DNA of 64,000 nucleotides from Guyanagaster necrorhizus. Its lineage: Eukaryota > Basidiomycota > Agaricomycetes > Agaricales > Physalacriaceae. The translations under genes were made by a program, and so were the position numbers. Shown here piece after piece: positions 34,968-46,560 of this stretch (position 1 is its first letter; every line of letters begins with the position of its first letter). The stretch covers positions 2,038,971 to 2,102,970 of the forward strand of contig NW_025064882.1 of assembly GCF_019112545.1 (NCBI RefSeq), written 5' to 3'. A model generated the notes under the pieces. The model saw only the letters and a program-made list of their open reading frames with translations, ran no database searches and was not told the DNA's origin.

Positions 34968-35065
34968 GCATCACTTTTGTCACATTCTTGGGCGGGAATA
35001 CAATCAAAGTTGGAAATCAGAGGACGAGTACACTAGTGTTACAACGCACGAAGCATATGTATATA

Positions 35066-37530
35066 TCATGGGCTCGATATCTTCCACGCCCAACAAGGCC
35101 CTATGATCAGGTATCAGCAACCTATCCAATATTAAAGTGAACGTAACTTTACCTATTGGATCTGATCTAGCATGGTCCACTCCTGTCCACATCCCAATCA
35201 TTCCCATCGCACTACCCACCTGTCCCATCTGTACGCTCTCAGTAACCCACTCCGGATCCTGAATTCCAGCCTCGCTCGAAGTCTACCATCGCGTCAACAT
35301 CTGAGAACCCTGATGAAAGAAAAAGACCGACCAAGCTCCACCTCACAGCGCCATCACCGATCATTCTAACCGTCCCTCTAAGTTGCCTGTGCGCTGCGTC
35401 ATCCAAGTCTGATCCCCTCGATTCTCCCTCGACGTGGATGATGGGAAGGGTGTAGACCAATGAGGATAAGGGGCAGTCGCTGGAGCCTTGATAGTCTGGC
35501 GGCGGTGTGGGTGGTTTGGAATACCCCGACACCCGCAGACTCATAGGCATGACACGAATAGTCTCAGCAACCATATTTGTGTTCTCCGAAAGCTGCGAAA
35601 TGGTGGCCTCTCTGCGACGCTGTGATTTAGGTCAGGAAAGATACTTATTCGGCACACAACTCTGCGCTCACGTTGTGGTCTAGAATGCAATGTCAGCTGA
35701 ACTCGAGGAACACTTTTGAGAAACGGAGCGCACATATTAGTCCATGGTAGTCCATCCAACACACGATTCGCCTGCGTAAAGGGGATGAAAAAAGACGACC
35801 ATAATCTCAAGAAGTGACGCGAACCTCCATTCCCCTGTTACGCCGGCCCAGTCCCAACCATCTATCTCGTCGTCATGGGTCTCCTCCCCCTTTCCCTTAT
35901 CGTCCACAGTTAAATCCATTTCCTCCGCTTCCTCTCCGTCTCCATTCAACCGTCTCCATTTTTCCCACTCGAATCCTGGGGTACCACCCATCCTTAAGTG
36001 ATCCAGATTCTTCAGCGCCTCCATAGCTTCCAAGAATGCTTCTTTATCCTCTGGATCAGAATGCACAACATGAGCCCGATCTCGAACATTAGCTTCAATA
36101 AGCACTCGAGCGCTCGCCAAGAAACTCCAGTCAGGCTTGAGCTCGTGCGGGAATGGAGGAAAGATGAATGTCGGGTGTCGCTCTTCATCAGGGTCTCCTC
36201 CAGCCAATGCTTGGTCAAGAAGGAAAAGAGGAAGGTGCGACGGTGGCCTGTTGGTGTCATCAATTTCATCTTCATCAGCATCGTCTTGGCGGTCTTCATA
36301 ATCCCCATCATTTGGATCGTCCTCGTCATTCTCATCAAGGCGGGCGTTAAATTCCAATGTACCATCTTCTCCGTAACCAATCAGAGAGCCAAATGCCAAG
36401 ATTTGAAGACTCGCGTTCCTAAAGATCGGTAAAAGTGCAGGGCCATCTGGTGATTTCCGAGGTTCGAACGACTGTATGGGCATAAAAGGACCCCAGCATC
36501 GCTGTGGGTCAGGAAATTTCATGTTGTACACGCGCAGTTTGGCGGCGTTCCGAGCCATCTTCATCTGAGTGTCATTATCGAGAGTAATCTCTTCGATGTC
36601 TCGCGCCTTCGCCTTTCCCTTGCCTTTATCTTTGACGTGGGTCTCCTCCGCAGTTGTAGCTCTTGTCCTCCTCCTGGTGATCTTCTCCATCAGGCCAGCC
36701 TCTGTCACGCTTTTCATCCTCCAAAACTTGAAATTGGGTGCGCATTTGAACCCAAAAAGTAAGAAGATGTGATGAAATGCTTGTCCTGTCGAACTCTGGT
36801 CCCACGTTTCCCCGTCTCGAGAATTGACATCTTGGTCCAACTTCGGCTGGAATAAGAGGAATCGAGAAACAACGTTGGCAGGGTAGCCGTGAAATAGGAC
36901 ATCATCTAGCCAGCTCGAATTGAGTGAGCTTGACATTACTGCTTCACGTGAAAGTGGCGGCCACGGGCATATTGGCTCGCTAATGGTCGAAAAGGTTTCT
37001 ATGGACGGGCAAGGTATCCTTGGAGCCGCAAACACCATGGGAACCAGCGCAGAGAAGATCTGTAATTGAGTTAGGCTCAATGATAGTCATATCTCAAGTA
37101 TAGAACCACTAGCCTCTAGATCGAAATCATTGGGTACAGATAGCGGGTTTTCTAGGTGTGCTTTCTGGACAGTGATTATTGCACCTGCAGTAGACAGTAA
37201 GCGCTGACTTACAATATGATTTCTAGCTTTAATTCTTTGCTTGTATTCTCTTTCCCAGTCAACAGACACCTCCATCCCAACCAGCGAGCTTAACTTTCTG
37301 GGGTCATCAAACTGAGCCAAGAAGATCCCCCTCCAAAGATGAGAATCAGGACTCTTGTATATCAGCTCATAGAAAGTGTTCTTCGTTTTGGAGAGCGAAA
37401 CAATAGCGCTGGGCCCATCAAGATGGCTGCTGGAGATAATGATGCCCTCCAGGAGCTCCGCAGGTAGAGAGAGAATCGTTGTGGGAGACGAAGGGCCAAT
37501 ATATGGAGGCGACATTGAGGTTATAGTCAT
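35066..37530 (-). CDS. F-box domain protein (multi-exon)
   Basis: The start is ATG at 37530; nine codons later the F-box-like segment begins (ILSLPAELLEGIII, then the SKTKNTFYEL and HLWRGIFLAQFDDP region), as in SCF ubiquitin-ligase substrate receptors. A long middle part has Lys/Gly- and Asp/Glu-rich linkers. The C-terminal block is conserved in fungal F-box proteins: GEWRRIVCWMDY across the intron 35772-35824, IRVMPMSLRVSGY, RGTVRMIGDGAVRWSL, then GMIGMWTGVDH and DPIGPCWAWK across the intron 35101-35152. Stop TGA is at 35066-35068. Other introns are 37165-37212 (GTAAGT) and one near 37080-37110. The join near 35235-35320 needs a frame change, most likely an intron with a weak GT donor. A 5' UTR intron (37579-37675) is likely. 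It probably selects a target for ubiquitination; the target is unknown. Confidence 0.8.
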
Positions 37531-38525
37531 CGTCAGAGGGGGAGCAGATTGATCTTCGGCAGCAGCTTTGTCATTGGTCTGCGGCACTAATAATATCGAT
37601 CGTAATTACGATGACGTGGATCTGAAAAAGTTCGCTCAGAGGTAAACTGCACCGATGAATAGCTGATTGACTTACCAGGACGTTGAAATGAGAGATTTAG
37701 GTTCCAGAAAAATGATCAATGGATCCGTGAAGGATAGGCTACATGAGAACTTGGTTCATGTAGATCTAGGGTCTCTTCTCAGATCCTATGCGCTATGAAA
37801 AAATTCGAAGCCTTCGTCGTATAGTAATAATGGGCAGTCGAATCTTCCCAGGTTGTTCTCAGGTTACATATCTGTCAAACTACTATACGCACTGGTCTTC
37901 GAGGCAGCTATATCATTGACAGAGAAGCATCTGCAAAAGATACTTGCTCTGAAGATGTCGTTGGGGACAAGCTTAAGCTCAATTCTACGATCTAGCTGTC
38001 GGACTCGTTGACAGATCTCGACAGATGGCTCACGTGCAGCAGGACGCGGCGCGATGGGACGTCCTCATGCTCCTGACAGCCTGGATATAATTCTGGAGGA
38101 ATACTCACACTAGGCCCCACCTCGTTGGCCGTGTATTCATGCACTTTAACGTTTTGTCCATGATACAGCAGCCCACGGTTAAGGATGAGAGTAGACTCTC
38201 ACGAGATCGGACACGACGCGTAGCAAATAACTGGCACTATGACAGTGCCGACGCGTCAAAAGTTCCCAATAGCATACAGCCCTGATACGTGCGATCCAAG
38301 AAGTCAGTTAGACACATGAAACTTGAATTATGCACTCAATTATAAGCTTGACTACAGGAAAGTTGTCTTTCAGATTCATTGTGTTCCACTCACGCACGAC
38401 CAATTGTAATGTATACAGTATCATATTGGATGTCCTGAACCACCAGGTGTTATTATTATGTCGACTCCTTCAATGCTACAACAAAAATCAACTAAGATCC
38501 TATATCAAAAGAAAGCAATAGCAAA
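37531..38525. other. Intergenic: promoter/5' UTR of the F-box gene and 3' flank of its neighbour
   Basis: CpG-normal DNA without a credible coding frame. A GTAAGT donor at 37675 and a CAG acceptor at 37579 outline a likely 5' UTR intron for the gene that starts at 37530. Confidence 0.5.
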
Positions 38526-39880
38526 CTAACCGTCTCTGTCCCACACATTAGCATAGTCGAACCGCAGACAGTCCTTCAAAGCCAATCGAGGAAGATGGCG
38601 CATAACCATGTTCATGAAATGATCTCTGGTAGGGAATACTTCCCCTTTGTCACCCTCCCAATTCAGGTCATCAATGCAGAAGCAAAACATCACCCGTCGG
38701 AGAGCAGGAAAGTGGGGAGAAGACAACAGGTTGTCTAGCAACTCCCACGGCAAAGTATGAAAGGAACGTTCGAGATCCCCAGACGTCTTTGGACCAACCA
38801 TCAAGTGAAATATAACTTGATAGACCAAAAGCCCTGGCAGACATTCCAGGATCTTCATCGGTACACCAAGATTCTTCAGATCAATGCAATGGTAGTTATC
38901 AACATCCGTGGATGTTCCGCTCGAAAAGGAAATTGTCTCCAGTGACTGGAAACAACGAAAGCTCTTCGCTTTAATGAAATAATCTAAGTAACAGAATAAG
39001 ACAGTCAAATGCAATCAAACGGTAGAATGGACATACCAAGACACTGGTCAATATGGTTAGTCCTGCAAACCGAAAACGACACATGCCTGACTGTAAAACA
39101 TGCAATGAAGAGCTTCTCCACCAGGTTATACCTCGTCGGATGAGCTTTGATATCAGTGTTTGTCGGCACGTCCCAAGAGATCCGCAGGGTTTCCAATCCT
39201 CTCAAATCGAAAAAGCGGCCTAGAAGCCACACAATGAGATCGACGCGCTCATATGCATCAAAGAGCATGAGCGTCTTCAGCTCAACCGCTCTGGGAACGC
39301 AGACCTGCATCAGCAGAAACTTGCCGGATTCATAATAATCCGTCCAATCACCCACAGAGTGGAGAGCAAGCCAATGAAGGTTCGGCATGAGAGCGAGGAG
39401 CACGCAGAGGTCGGCAGGTTCCGATAAATACACGTCTGAAAGGTTGAGGGCCTCGACGTGCGACGCGAAGCCGGTGAGGTGCCAACAAAGGTCGGAGCTA
39501 AAGTCCTGGAAATCCGAAAGCGATAGGTACCTGACGTTTGTCAAGCGAGAGACGAGATGGGTCGCTTCTGGGCCCTCCATGAACCAAGGGTCTGAGGCAT
39601 CCTCGTCGTTATCATTGCTGGAAAAATACTCCTGGCTGCCATTCAGGATGACCTCTTCCACCATCGGCACAAGTTTGGGAAACGCGTCAAATTGCGTGTT
39701 CCATATGGCGCATTCGACTTCATAGGAAAGGTCGAGGGTATGGAAGATGTATCGTTGCGCGAATCGGCACCAGGCGTGGCAGACGAGACAGCACGCCTCC
39801 AGATCTTCCCTTTCCTCAACATGGCGGATAATCTCTGGAAACAGCTCTGGGGGGATACATGCTCCCAGGCTGACTTCCAT
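38526..39880 (-). CDS. F-box/LRR-like protein, 433 aa
   Basis: Exons 39037-39880 and 38526-38983 are joined across a 53-nt intron (GTATGT donor at 39036, TTAG acceptor at 38984); the two exons together give exactly 434 codons including stop. The N-terminus (IPPELFPEIIRHVEEREDLEACCLVCHAWCRFAQRYIF, described in parts: IPPELFPEII, LEACCLVCHAW) is a typical fungal F-box-like motif. It is followed by irregular leucine-rich segments (LTNVRYLSLSDF, HVEALNLSD, LMPNLHWLALHS, LRGLETLRISWD). The upstream frame up to 40078 lacks an ATG, so 39880 is chosen. Proteins of this kind are abundant in Agaricomycetes and are assumed to act in SCF complexes; no substrate can be named. It lies in tandem, same strand, with another F-box gene 1 kb away. 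Confidence 0.8.
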
Positions 39881-40555
39881 ACTCCTGCCTCCCTTCCTAA
39901 GGCCAGAGTGAAAATTTTCACCAGTGGCGCCTGGTTGTGATGGAAGGAGAATGAAAATTAAATAAATGATTATCCGTCTTCTCCGTCTTATCCGATTGCG
40001 AGAGATCACATGTCCATTAACGCGTTCGAACTTGAAAGTCAGACGCGTCGCACGACGCCACAACCTAAAAAATGACAAAGATTTTGATTGATTGGAGACT
40101 ACGAGGACGGACTGACCATTAACTAATTACCGGAGTATACTAAAGAGGTCGTGATGCGAATCATTGCGATCGCGAGACATTATGAGCTTGATGCATGAAA
40201 AGCGAAGCTAAAAAAACAGCCAAAAAAAAAAGGATAGCAATGCAAGGGGAAATGATATGCTAATAGATGTTACATGAAAAACCAGAAGTCCGTGGTGATT
40301 GCGGGGGTATTATGCGTGGTGAATGAATGAAATGGGTTGCTATGTATGAGTAAGAAAATATTAGAAAAATATGTACACTGAACTTAAATATTGAAACCAG
40401 TACGTGGCCTAGATGACGAATGAGACACGCGGTGAATGCGTAGAATAAAAGTACAACGGGTAACAGAGTGCCGGAGACGGAAGCAAGATGAAAAACAATA
40501 CCAGGGTCGATGATGGCGAAGGACCGCCGGGGTCCGATTAAGAGGGACGCGTATC
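39881..40555. other. Intergenic spacer
   Basis: Upstream flank of the 39880 start and 3' flank of the gene ending at 40556. There is an A-rich run near 40210-40232. No coding frame or RNA gene was seen. Confidence 0.5.
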
Positions 40556-42555
40556 TTATGATGCAATCACCTCTTCTGTGAACCGAGGAGAGAGCCAGCC
40601 CCTCTCCGAATCTGCATCCATCGTGAGAATAGATGAATGTCGTCGTTTCATCAAAAGATCCTGCTCCTTGGCCTGCATCCTAAGAGGGACATCCATAGAC
40701 AATGTAAACCTGTCTCCCAGCAACCGCTTGTATCCTCCAGATGCCAGACCAGAGATGTCCATCTTGGAGTAGCTGGGTGGACGCCCGATTTTCAGCGGCT
40801 GACAAAGTAGAGAAGTCGCACTCAGAGTCGAAGAATGACGAGGGAGAGATTCAACATTAACATTTGGCCTTGCACCTAGTCGGTTTACGTGCATGCTGTT
40901 GGTCCGTATCCTGGGATGGATGGACGCCTTGCCGATTCCAGCATAATTGATGAAGCCCTCCTCGTAATCGTCTTCATCTTCTATCTTCCATGCCCTCAAT
41001 GCCGCATCGACGTCATCCAGACCGTCCAGACCAAGTTCGAGCTCATATTCCTGCGCATCACAAGGCTCTTCTTCATCTTCCTCTCTGACAGGAAAAAGTT
41101 TGGCGTCACTTCTCCCCTTCGTCCTCTTCAATCCCAACACCAGCTTCTCATCGTACTCCCTATACTGCTTCACATAGTCTTCTTCAACAATGCTGTCATA
41201 AGACGGCGAGCTATACTCATAATCCTCGCCAGACCAAGACACCTGAGCTAATCGAGAGCTTGCGTAGGGAGTAGCCAAGCCGACGTTCATGTCCCCCACA
41301 CGAGCTACCAGAGCTTTGTTCTGCCACGCTCGCCTCCGGCTCCGAATCTCTAAAACAGCATCACGCTGTCGAACTTCGTTTGCTAGATGCTCTTCCTTTG
41401 CTTCTTGTAAGATAAGAAGTTGTCTCAGTCGAATGCAGTGTGATGATAGGCTCTGATACTCCAACAATTCGTCAGACGAGAGTCCTTGCAGATGGCGAGG
41501 CACAGATGTATAATCCGTCGGAGTTTCCGGTGCATGCGAATATCGATGCATGCTTCGGAGACTAAAATATGCGGTGGAAGGAGTATGGACAGAACTCCCA
41601 TCCGTATCAGCGTCGTCTTCGTCGGAAGAAAATGGAGAGGTAACCAAACATGATGGAGGGAAATATCCCTCATCCTGGAAGGAACTAGTCACGAACGCGC
41701 TGTTAGTCTCCGCAGCTTGCTGGAGAAGATCCGCCATAGTGTCAGAAGCTCTGCGAAGCATGCTTCTCAGGATCCATGGATAATATCCGCCGGAAGGAAG
41801 ACGACGGTTGAGCTCGCCCACGACATACATACGGAAAGTATCAACCAGTGTAGAGCGAGCACGGCGACGCAGAGCTTTCGGAGTGAGCGTCGGAGGTGAT
41901 GATATAGTTGCCGGCTCTGGATTTGGCGATGGTGAAGGCTTGGATGGAAGAAGAGATGGTAGTCGAGTAATGGGTTCAGACATAGAATGAGCATGGGAAG
42001 ATAGCGGTGAAGGTAGCTGCACGAAAGACCTAGACATGACATTGGTTACGAAGGTGCGATGGGTAAAAATTGGCAAACTTACGCAACCAAAGACATAAGC
42101 AAGGAACGTTGTTTTTTATGTCGTGTTACTTTAACCGTCGTCGGTGGAGAATTCAGTGACTGCAGTCCGTCCTTGCGTTCCTTCTCTTTGACTTTTTCCC
42201 GTTCCTTCTCCCTTTCTGTCAAGACTGCGGAATGATTCACGTCGTCCAAGACGCTATCGAGAGCTAGTAGACACCTAGCAGCCCTGAGAGGCCATTCCTC
42301 GGTCGATCCGTCCACGAAACGACATGAAATCATTAACATAGGTACATCGAAAGTAACCTCTTTCAGAATACTCGGAATGAACGCTGCCTTGTCGAGACAA
42401 TGAACAAGTTCAGGAGTATCGACGCCATCGACGCTCAGATTACTGAGATGCGACGTCCAAGCGTGGGGATTGAACAAATCACCAGGAAGATTCTGAAAAG
42501 TGATAGCAAAGAGCACGGTAGGATGCGAAGCTGGTGGTAGGAGCCTAATGAGCAT
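40556..42555 (-). CDS. Conserved-looking protein of unknown function, 648 aa
   Basis: Exon 1 (42083-42555) and exon 2 (40556-42029) join across a 53-nt intron (GTAAGT donor at 42082, TAG acceptor at 42030) to give 649 codons including stop. The first ~115 residues look folded (LLPPASHPTVLFAIT, LVHCLDKAAFIPSIL, FRAARCLLALD-like), followed by a Lys/Glu-rich helix (REKEREKVKEKERK), a basic helix (ALRRRARSTLVDTFRMYVV) and YYPWILRSML. The remainder is acidic and Ser-rich, probably disordered, with a short coiled-coil-like part (LRQLLILQEAKEEHLANEV). No signal peptide or membrane span is seen. I do not recognise the family. The single clean intron, long frame and CpG-normal codon use argue that it is real. 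Confidence 0.78.
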
Positions 42556-45500
42556 TGCAGAATCGAAACGAGGATGAGGACTGGGGTTCTTTGAAGGCCT
42601 CGAGGTGCATGCGGTGGGAAAAAAGGTGGGTTCTTAAAATTAAAAGAAGCTACCGGTAATATCAATGCCTTGTTCAAGGACTGCAAGGCGCAGGCTCACC
42701 TAATGAAAAAATAGACAAGACGAGGATCCAAAAGTGCTTCTAACGGCTGCCAAAGACTTTAATGACGATGGCAGTAAAAATAATGAGCTCCTGGTCGGCT
42801 CTGGAGCGATGAAAGGACAGGAAAGATGGAAAACAGGCGTCCCGGATATTTGGAGACAGAGACGGTGGAGGGAGAGGAGAAAGATTGGAGCTCAGGGGCA
42901 GTCGTCAAATTATTCAAAAGCTCGCTTCTTATTTCCGGTTCCGTAATGTTCCTCGCTTCACTTTTTCTGTTTCGAATACGAGGCAGATAACGAGAAGAAG
43001 ATTGGGGGCCAGGTAGCGGTGCAACAATAATAATTAGACAGGCTATTATGAATACTATTACTTTGCAGACCCAAGCCCAGTACACACAAATGGGGACTGC
43101 GGACCGGTATCAGCGAACAATCCTGACAGCAGCAGAGGGGCAGATAGTCACCGTTTCCCGTTGCCCCTTGTTCTGTACTCCTTACTGAGATAACGAACCT
43201 CCGTCGTTTGGATCGTGTTAGAGCAAAAATTGGCGCGTAAAGACTTCTCCACGATGCACCAAAACTGTGAGTTGAACTGAAGAAATGACCACCGAGGCTA
43301 ACCCGAAGGAACGTTACCACTATTGAGATCAACGTGATCGACGCCGTCAATAATGAAGTTTGAATTTCGGTAACCACCAAGCACCTGGATCATCTTGGCT
43401 TCCAGAGAATCACTTCAGGACGCGACCGCCAAGTCCCAGAACCAGTAACGCGCATCAAGACGTCCAGCCTGAAGGAAAGGGACACACAGAATCCTCCGCC
43501 GCCTGGGCCTGATAAAGGTGGCTGAACATGAAACGGGAAAACTTCGATACGCCGCCGGACTTATCCCTGGGGCTTGAATCCCGAGACGCCATTCGATCCT
43601 GAGAAACGATCAATCCTGACTGTACCTTCAGGACGGCAACGATTGTTTCAATGGTTCTGAAAGCAGACAGCGCAAACGGCCGTACCCACATCTGCTCTTG
43701 TGGCGAGAAAATACGTGTCAAGGCGCGGGAACAAGAGATAATTTGAGGCGAGGCACCTTCGGCCGGTGGCTTATTGAATGCAAGATGCCAATCTATGAGC
43801 AGCAGACCGATAAACAGAGAGACAATGAACAAGCGACATGGAAAACATACTCCTCAACTAAGCCCGCAAGGCGCAATAGCGCCGCCTACGCGAAAGTTCA
43901 TGAGGAGGAGCACTATTCGTAAAAACGTATCTGGCAACATGCACTCAAAAGGCCTAGGCATCTGTAGCTGCGAAAGGCCTAAGGGCCTGCACGAGCTTCA
44001 AAACACGAGTTAAAGAAAAACTGATAGAATCGTACTCAAGCCTAGATTCCATGTGTATTGTATCACCGCCACTTTGAAAGCGCGTGCATGCTCTAGAATA
44101 CGGTTACAGAACATCGCATTGCTGGCAATGATAAGCCTTACAACAGGTGAGTGGACTATAGTCTCATCAATGAATTCTCAATTGACTGAAAATGGAAGAA
44201 AATTTCAGAAATCCCGAGCACCACGTGAGATGTACTGTACTTCACTTAATTGGTCGCGACGGGCCTAATGGCGGCGACCCAGCCAATGATACTGCTCTCC
44301 AACTCTGCTCTACTTCTCTACCGCGGTCCTTCATATTGAAGAAGAATAAGCCCTTCCCCAAAACTGTGTTTGGGTCCAAATTTACTTGCAGAGCTAAGTA
44401 CCGGCTGAACGAGATTAGCGTCCAGACTTTGATGGAGTCCTCCTCCGAGTTCCAATCTAACGGCGCGAAGGACTTTCAAACACAGGCAGGCGAGTTCTTG
44501 ACTCACCGGCGATGAAGCGGGAACTTTCAAGCATATGTGCACCGCAGTCCGAACCGAAAAGCTGGGTGAAGTCCATCCTGTGACAGGGTAGAGTTTCCGA
44601 CAGAGACGCAGGCGCTCTTTTTTGGGAATGACATATCACCTTTTTGCCTCATCTCGGACCGGGGGTCTTCTGAAACGCATGGGTGGCGTGATGGTCGGCT
44701 GATTCGAACGGTCCTCAGTCTTCCTGCCTGAACGTTTAGATTTTTCCTCCTGGGAGAGACGAAATCCTTGTGACTCTTTTCTAGAATGAAATACAGGAAG
44801 ATAGTTCTTACCAATTCGGATCATTGCTGTCCCGGATTTGCAAAGCTTCGACAATTTTTCTGAACGTTCGGATTTCCCCAGGAAGCGCTTCCTCACAAAC
44901 TCACACTGATCCGAAATTCTGCAAGGCGTGCCCTCTCAGCAAGTAGCTCTCAGGCTACGCCGTGATATGGCAGATACGTCAAATGCCTAATTCTGACGGT
45001 ACATTATTACAAAGTCCAAGTGCAACTTCTCACTGGAAAAAACATCTGAGACAGTATTCAAAGTAAGGGACAAAAGGATACGGTACCTATACCTGCCAAC
45101 TTGATAACTTGAGCGTCTCCAGCAGGTTCTCCCACATTTCCTCCCGGCCCTTGGTCCACTGTGTATACAACCAAGCCTTTATTCCATCCCAAACAAACGG
45201 CACATCTAACAGTCCGAAACGCGAAAGATCGAAAGCAAGCGACTCCGACAGATCGTGTATAATGGAGTATTGGTGACTATTGCATTTCCATTAAGATTGA
45301 CTTCTCAGGAGATCTTCAAATAAAAGCGCAGGACTCGAGAGCGTGAAAATGGTCACACATAGGACACTGGATGATCTTGTTAGTTTGAACAATGGCAGGA
45401 CAGGCGATGTCACCGTGAGATCCATTGGGAGGTGTGACACCATCAAAGCCCCTCTATCGTGGTGTGAATGGACGTAGGAAGAAGAGGGAAGCACTGAGTC

Positions 45501-46199
45501 CCTTTGGCTGGTTGATATGATACCCAGCCAGAGAAAATCCATTAAGATTTTCGATACTTTCATATGTTCTAGCAAGACATGTAGAGAGCGTCAAAGGAAA
45601 AAGAGTCGACAAGTGTATGAAGCAGACAACCCGACGTCGTATTTCCGTAGCTAATACGAGTAGTTTCTAAAGGCTGATAGTAAGCTACTCAACGAAAAAC
45701 GTCAGCCGGGTACCGAAATGTAGAAGAAAGGAACCGCACCGAGGAAAATGTAATGATAAGGCTTTCAAAAAAATGTACCGTATTCGTCAGAGAATCATGA
45801 AAAATGAATAACGGAGAAGTAGCCAGCCATGTTATTTTCATCTCGCTGATGTCGTTAGTACTAGGGAGGTAGCAGCAAGAGTTTCGGTAGGCACGAAACT
45901 AAGGGCGATGGATGTTGAGGGCAGAGCAGTCAGCAAACTCCAGTACTACTCGGATTATTATGCGACTCAGCTATTACACCTTCGATTCTAGGGGTTTCTA
46001 GAGTCAAAGATGTTGGGGATAGATGTCGTCAGAGGGAATGAACGTGGTGGTAGTGACTCGAACGCTCGTGCATTCGGTAGCAACCACGGGGATGGTCGCG
46101 GTATAGAGTCCAGCTACGGTAGTGATCGATACGAAAATCAAAATAAAGTAAAAAAAAAAAAAAAAAGGCGCAGCCGTCAGCCTGGTGGCTGTGAAACCC
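42556..46199. other. Gene-poor stretch without supportable genes
   Basis: Only short overlapping frames on both strands, the longest being 42958-43380 (minus, 140 aa, Ser/Leu-rich) and 43455-43832 (minus, 125 aa). None has a domain, and none gains length by plausible splicing. CpG content is normal, so this is not the decayed transposon type seen on the left. The first 500 bases presumably hold the promoter of the gene starting at 42555. Confidence 0.5.
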
Positions 46200-46560
46200 A
46201 ATCCTCAACAAAAAAAAGGACTGAGAAGGGAATATAGGCACCGACTAACTTGAAGGGCATCCACGAGACAATGTCCATGCAAGCAATCTTCATTTTGCAA
46301 GTAAAGTTTCCATTGGTCGACTCTTTCCAGACCAGCATGACCATGACCATGAGCGATGTGTCTAACATATCTTTTGTTTGTGACTTTCGGAGCAGAGCAG
46401 TAGTAATGGCAGTCCATGGAAGAGAAAGGGCTCTGGTGAATGGTCGCTATTACCTCAAGGTACATATCTGGACCTGATAGACAAGGTGTTGAATTCAGAT
46501 AGGGATGCTTGGAAAGGATAGAAGAAACAAAAACTTGAAGGACAGTCACAGTGACAGTAG
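46200..46560 (+). repeat. Diverged dispersed repeat, copy 1
   Basis: It shares ordered blocks with 52820-53225: ATATAGGC, CATGCAA.CAATCTTCATTT, ACTCTTTC, GATGTGTC, TCTTTTGTT, GAATGGTCGC, and later GAAGAAACAA and GGACAGTC. The orientation is the same. An A-run (46150-46166) precedes it. I see no terminal inverted repeats, target duplication or coding capacity, so the type of repeat is unknown. Confidence 0.65.

Noticed and set aside
37531..37587. Longer start of the F-box protein at 37587
   Set aside because: That codon is GTG and directly follows a likely splice acceptor. The first in-frame ATG is 37530, just ahead of the F-box.
39881..40078. N-terminal extension of the F-box/LRR protein
   Set aside because: The open frame begins with TTG and has no ATG before 39880. 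Its Arg-rich sequence looks like untranslated leader.
42958..43380. 140-aa minus-strand frame with a hydrophobic start
   Set aside because: Composition is odd (Ser, Leu, Cys-rich), there is no domain, other frames overlap it, and it lies in the upstream flank of the gene starting at 42555.
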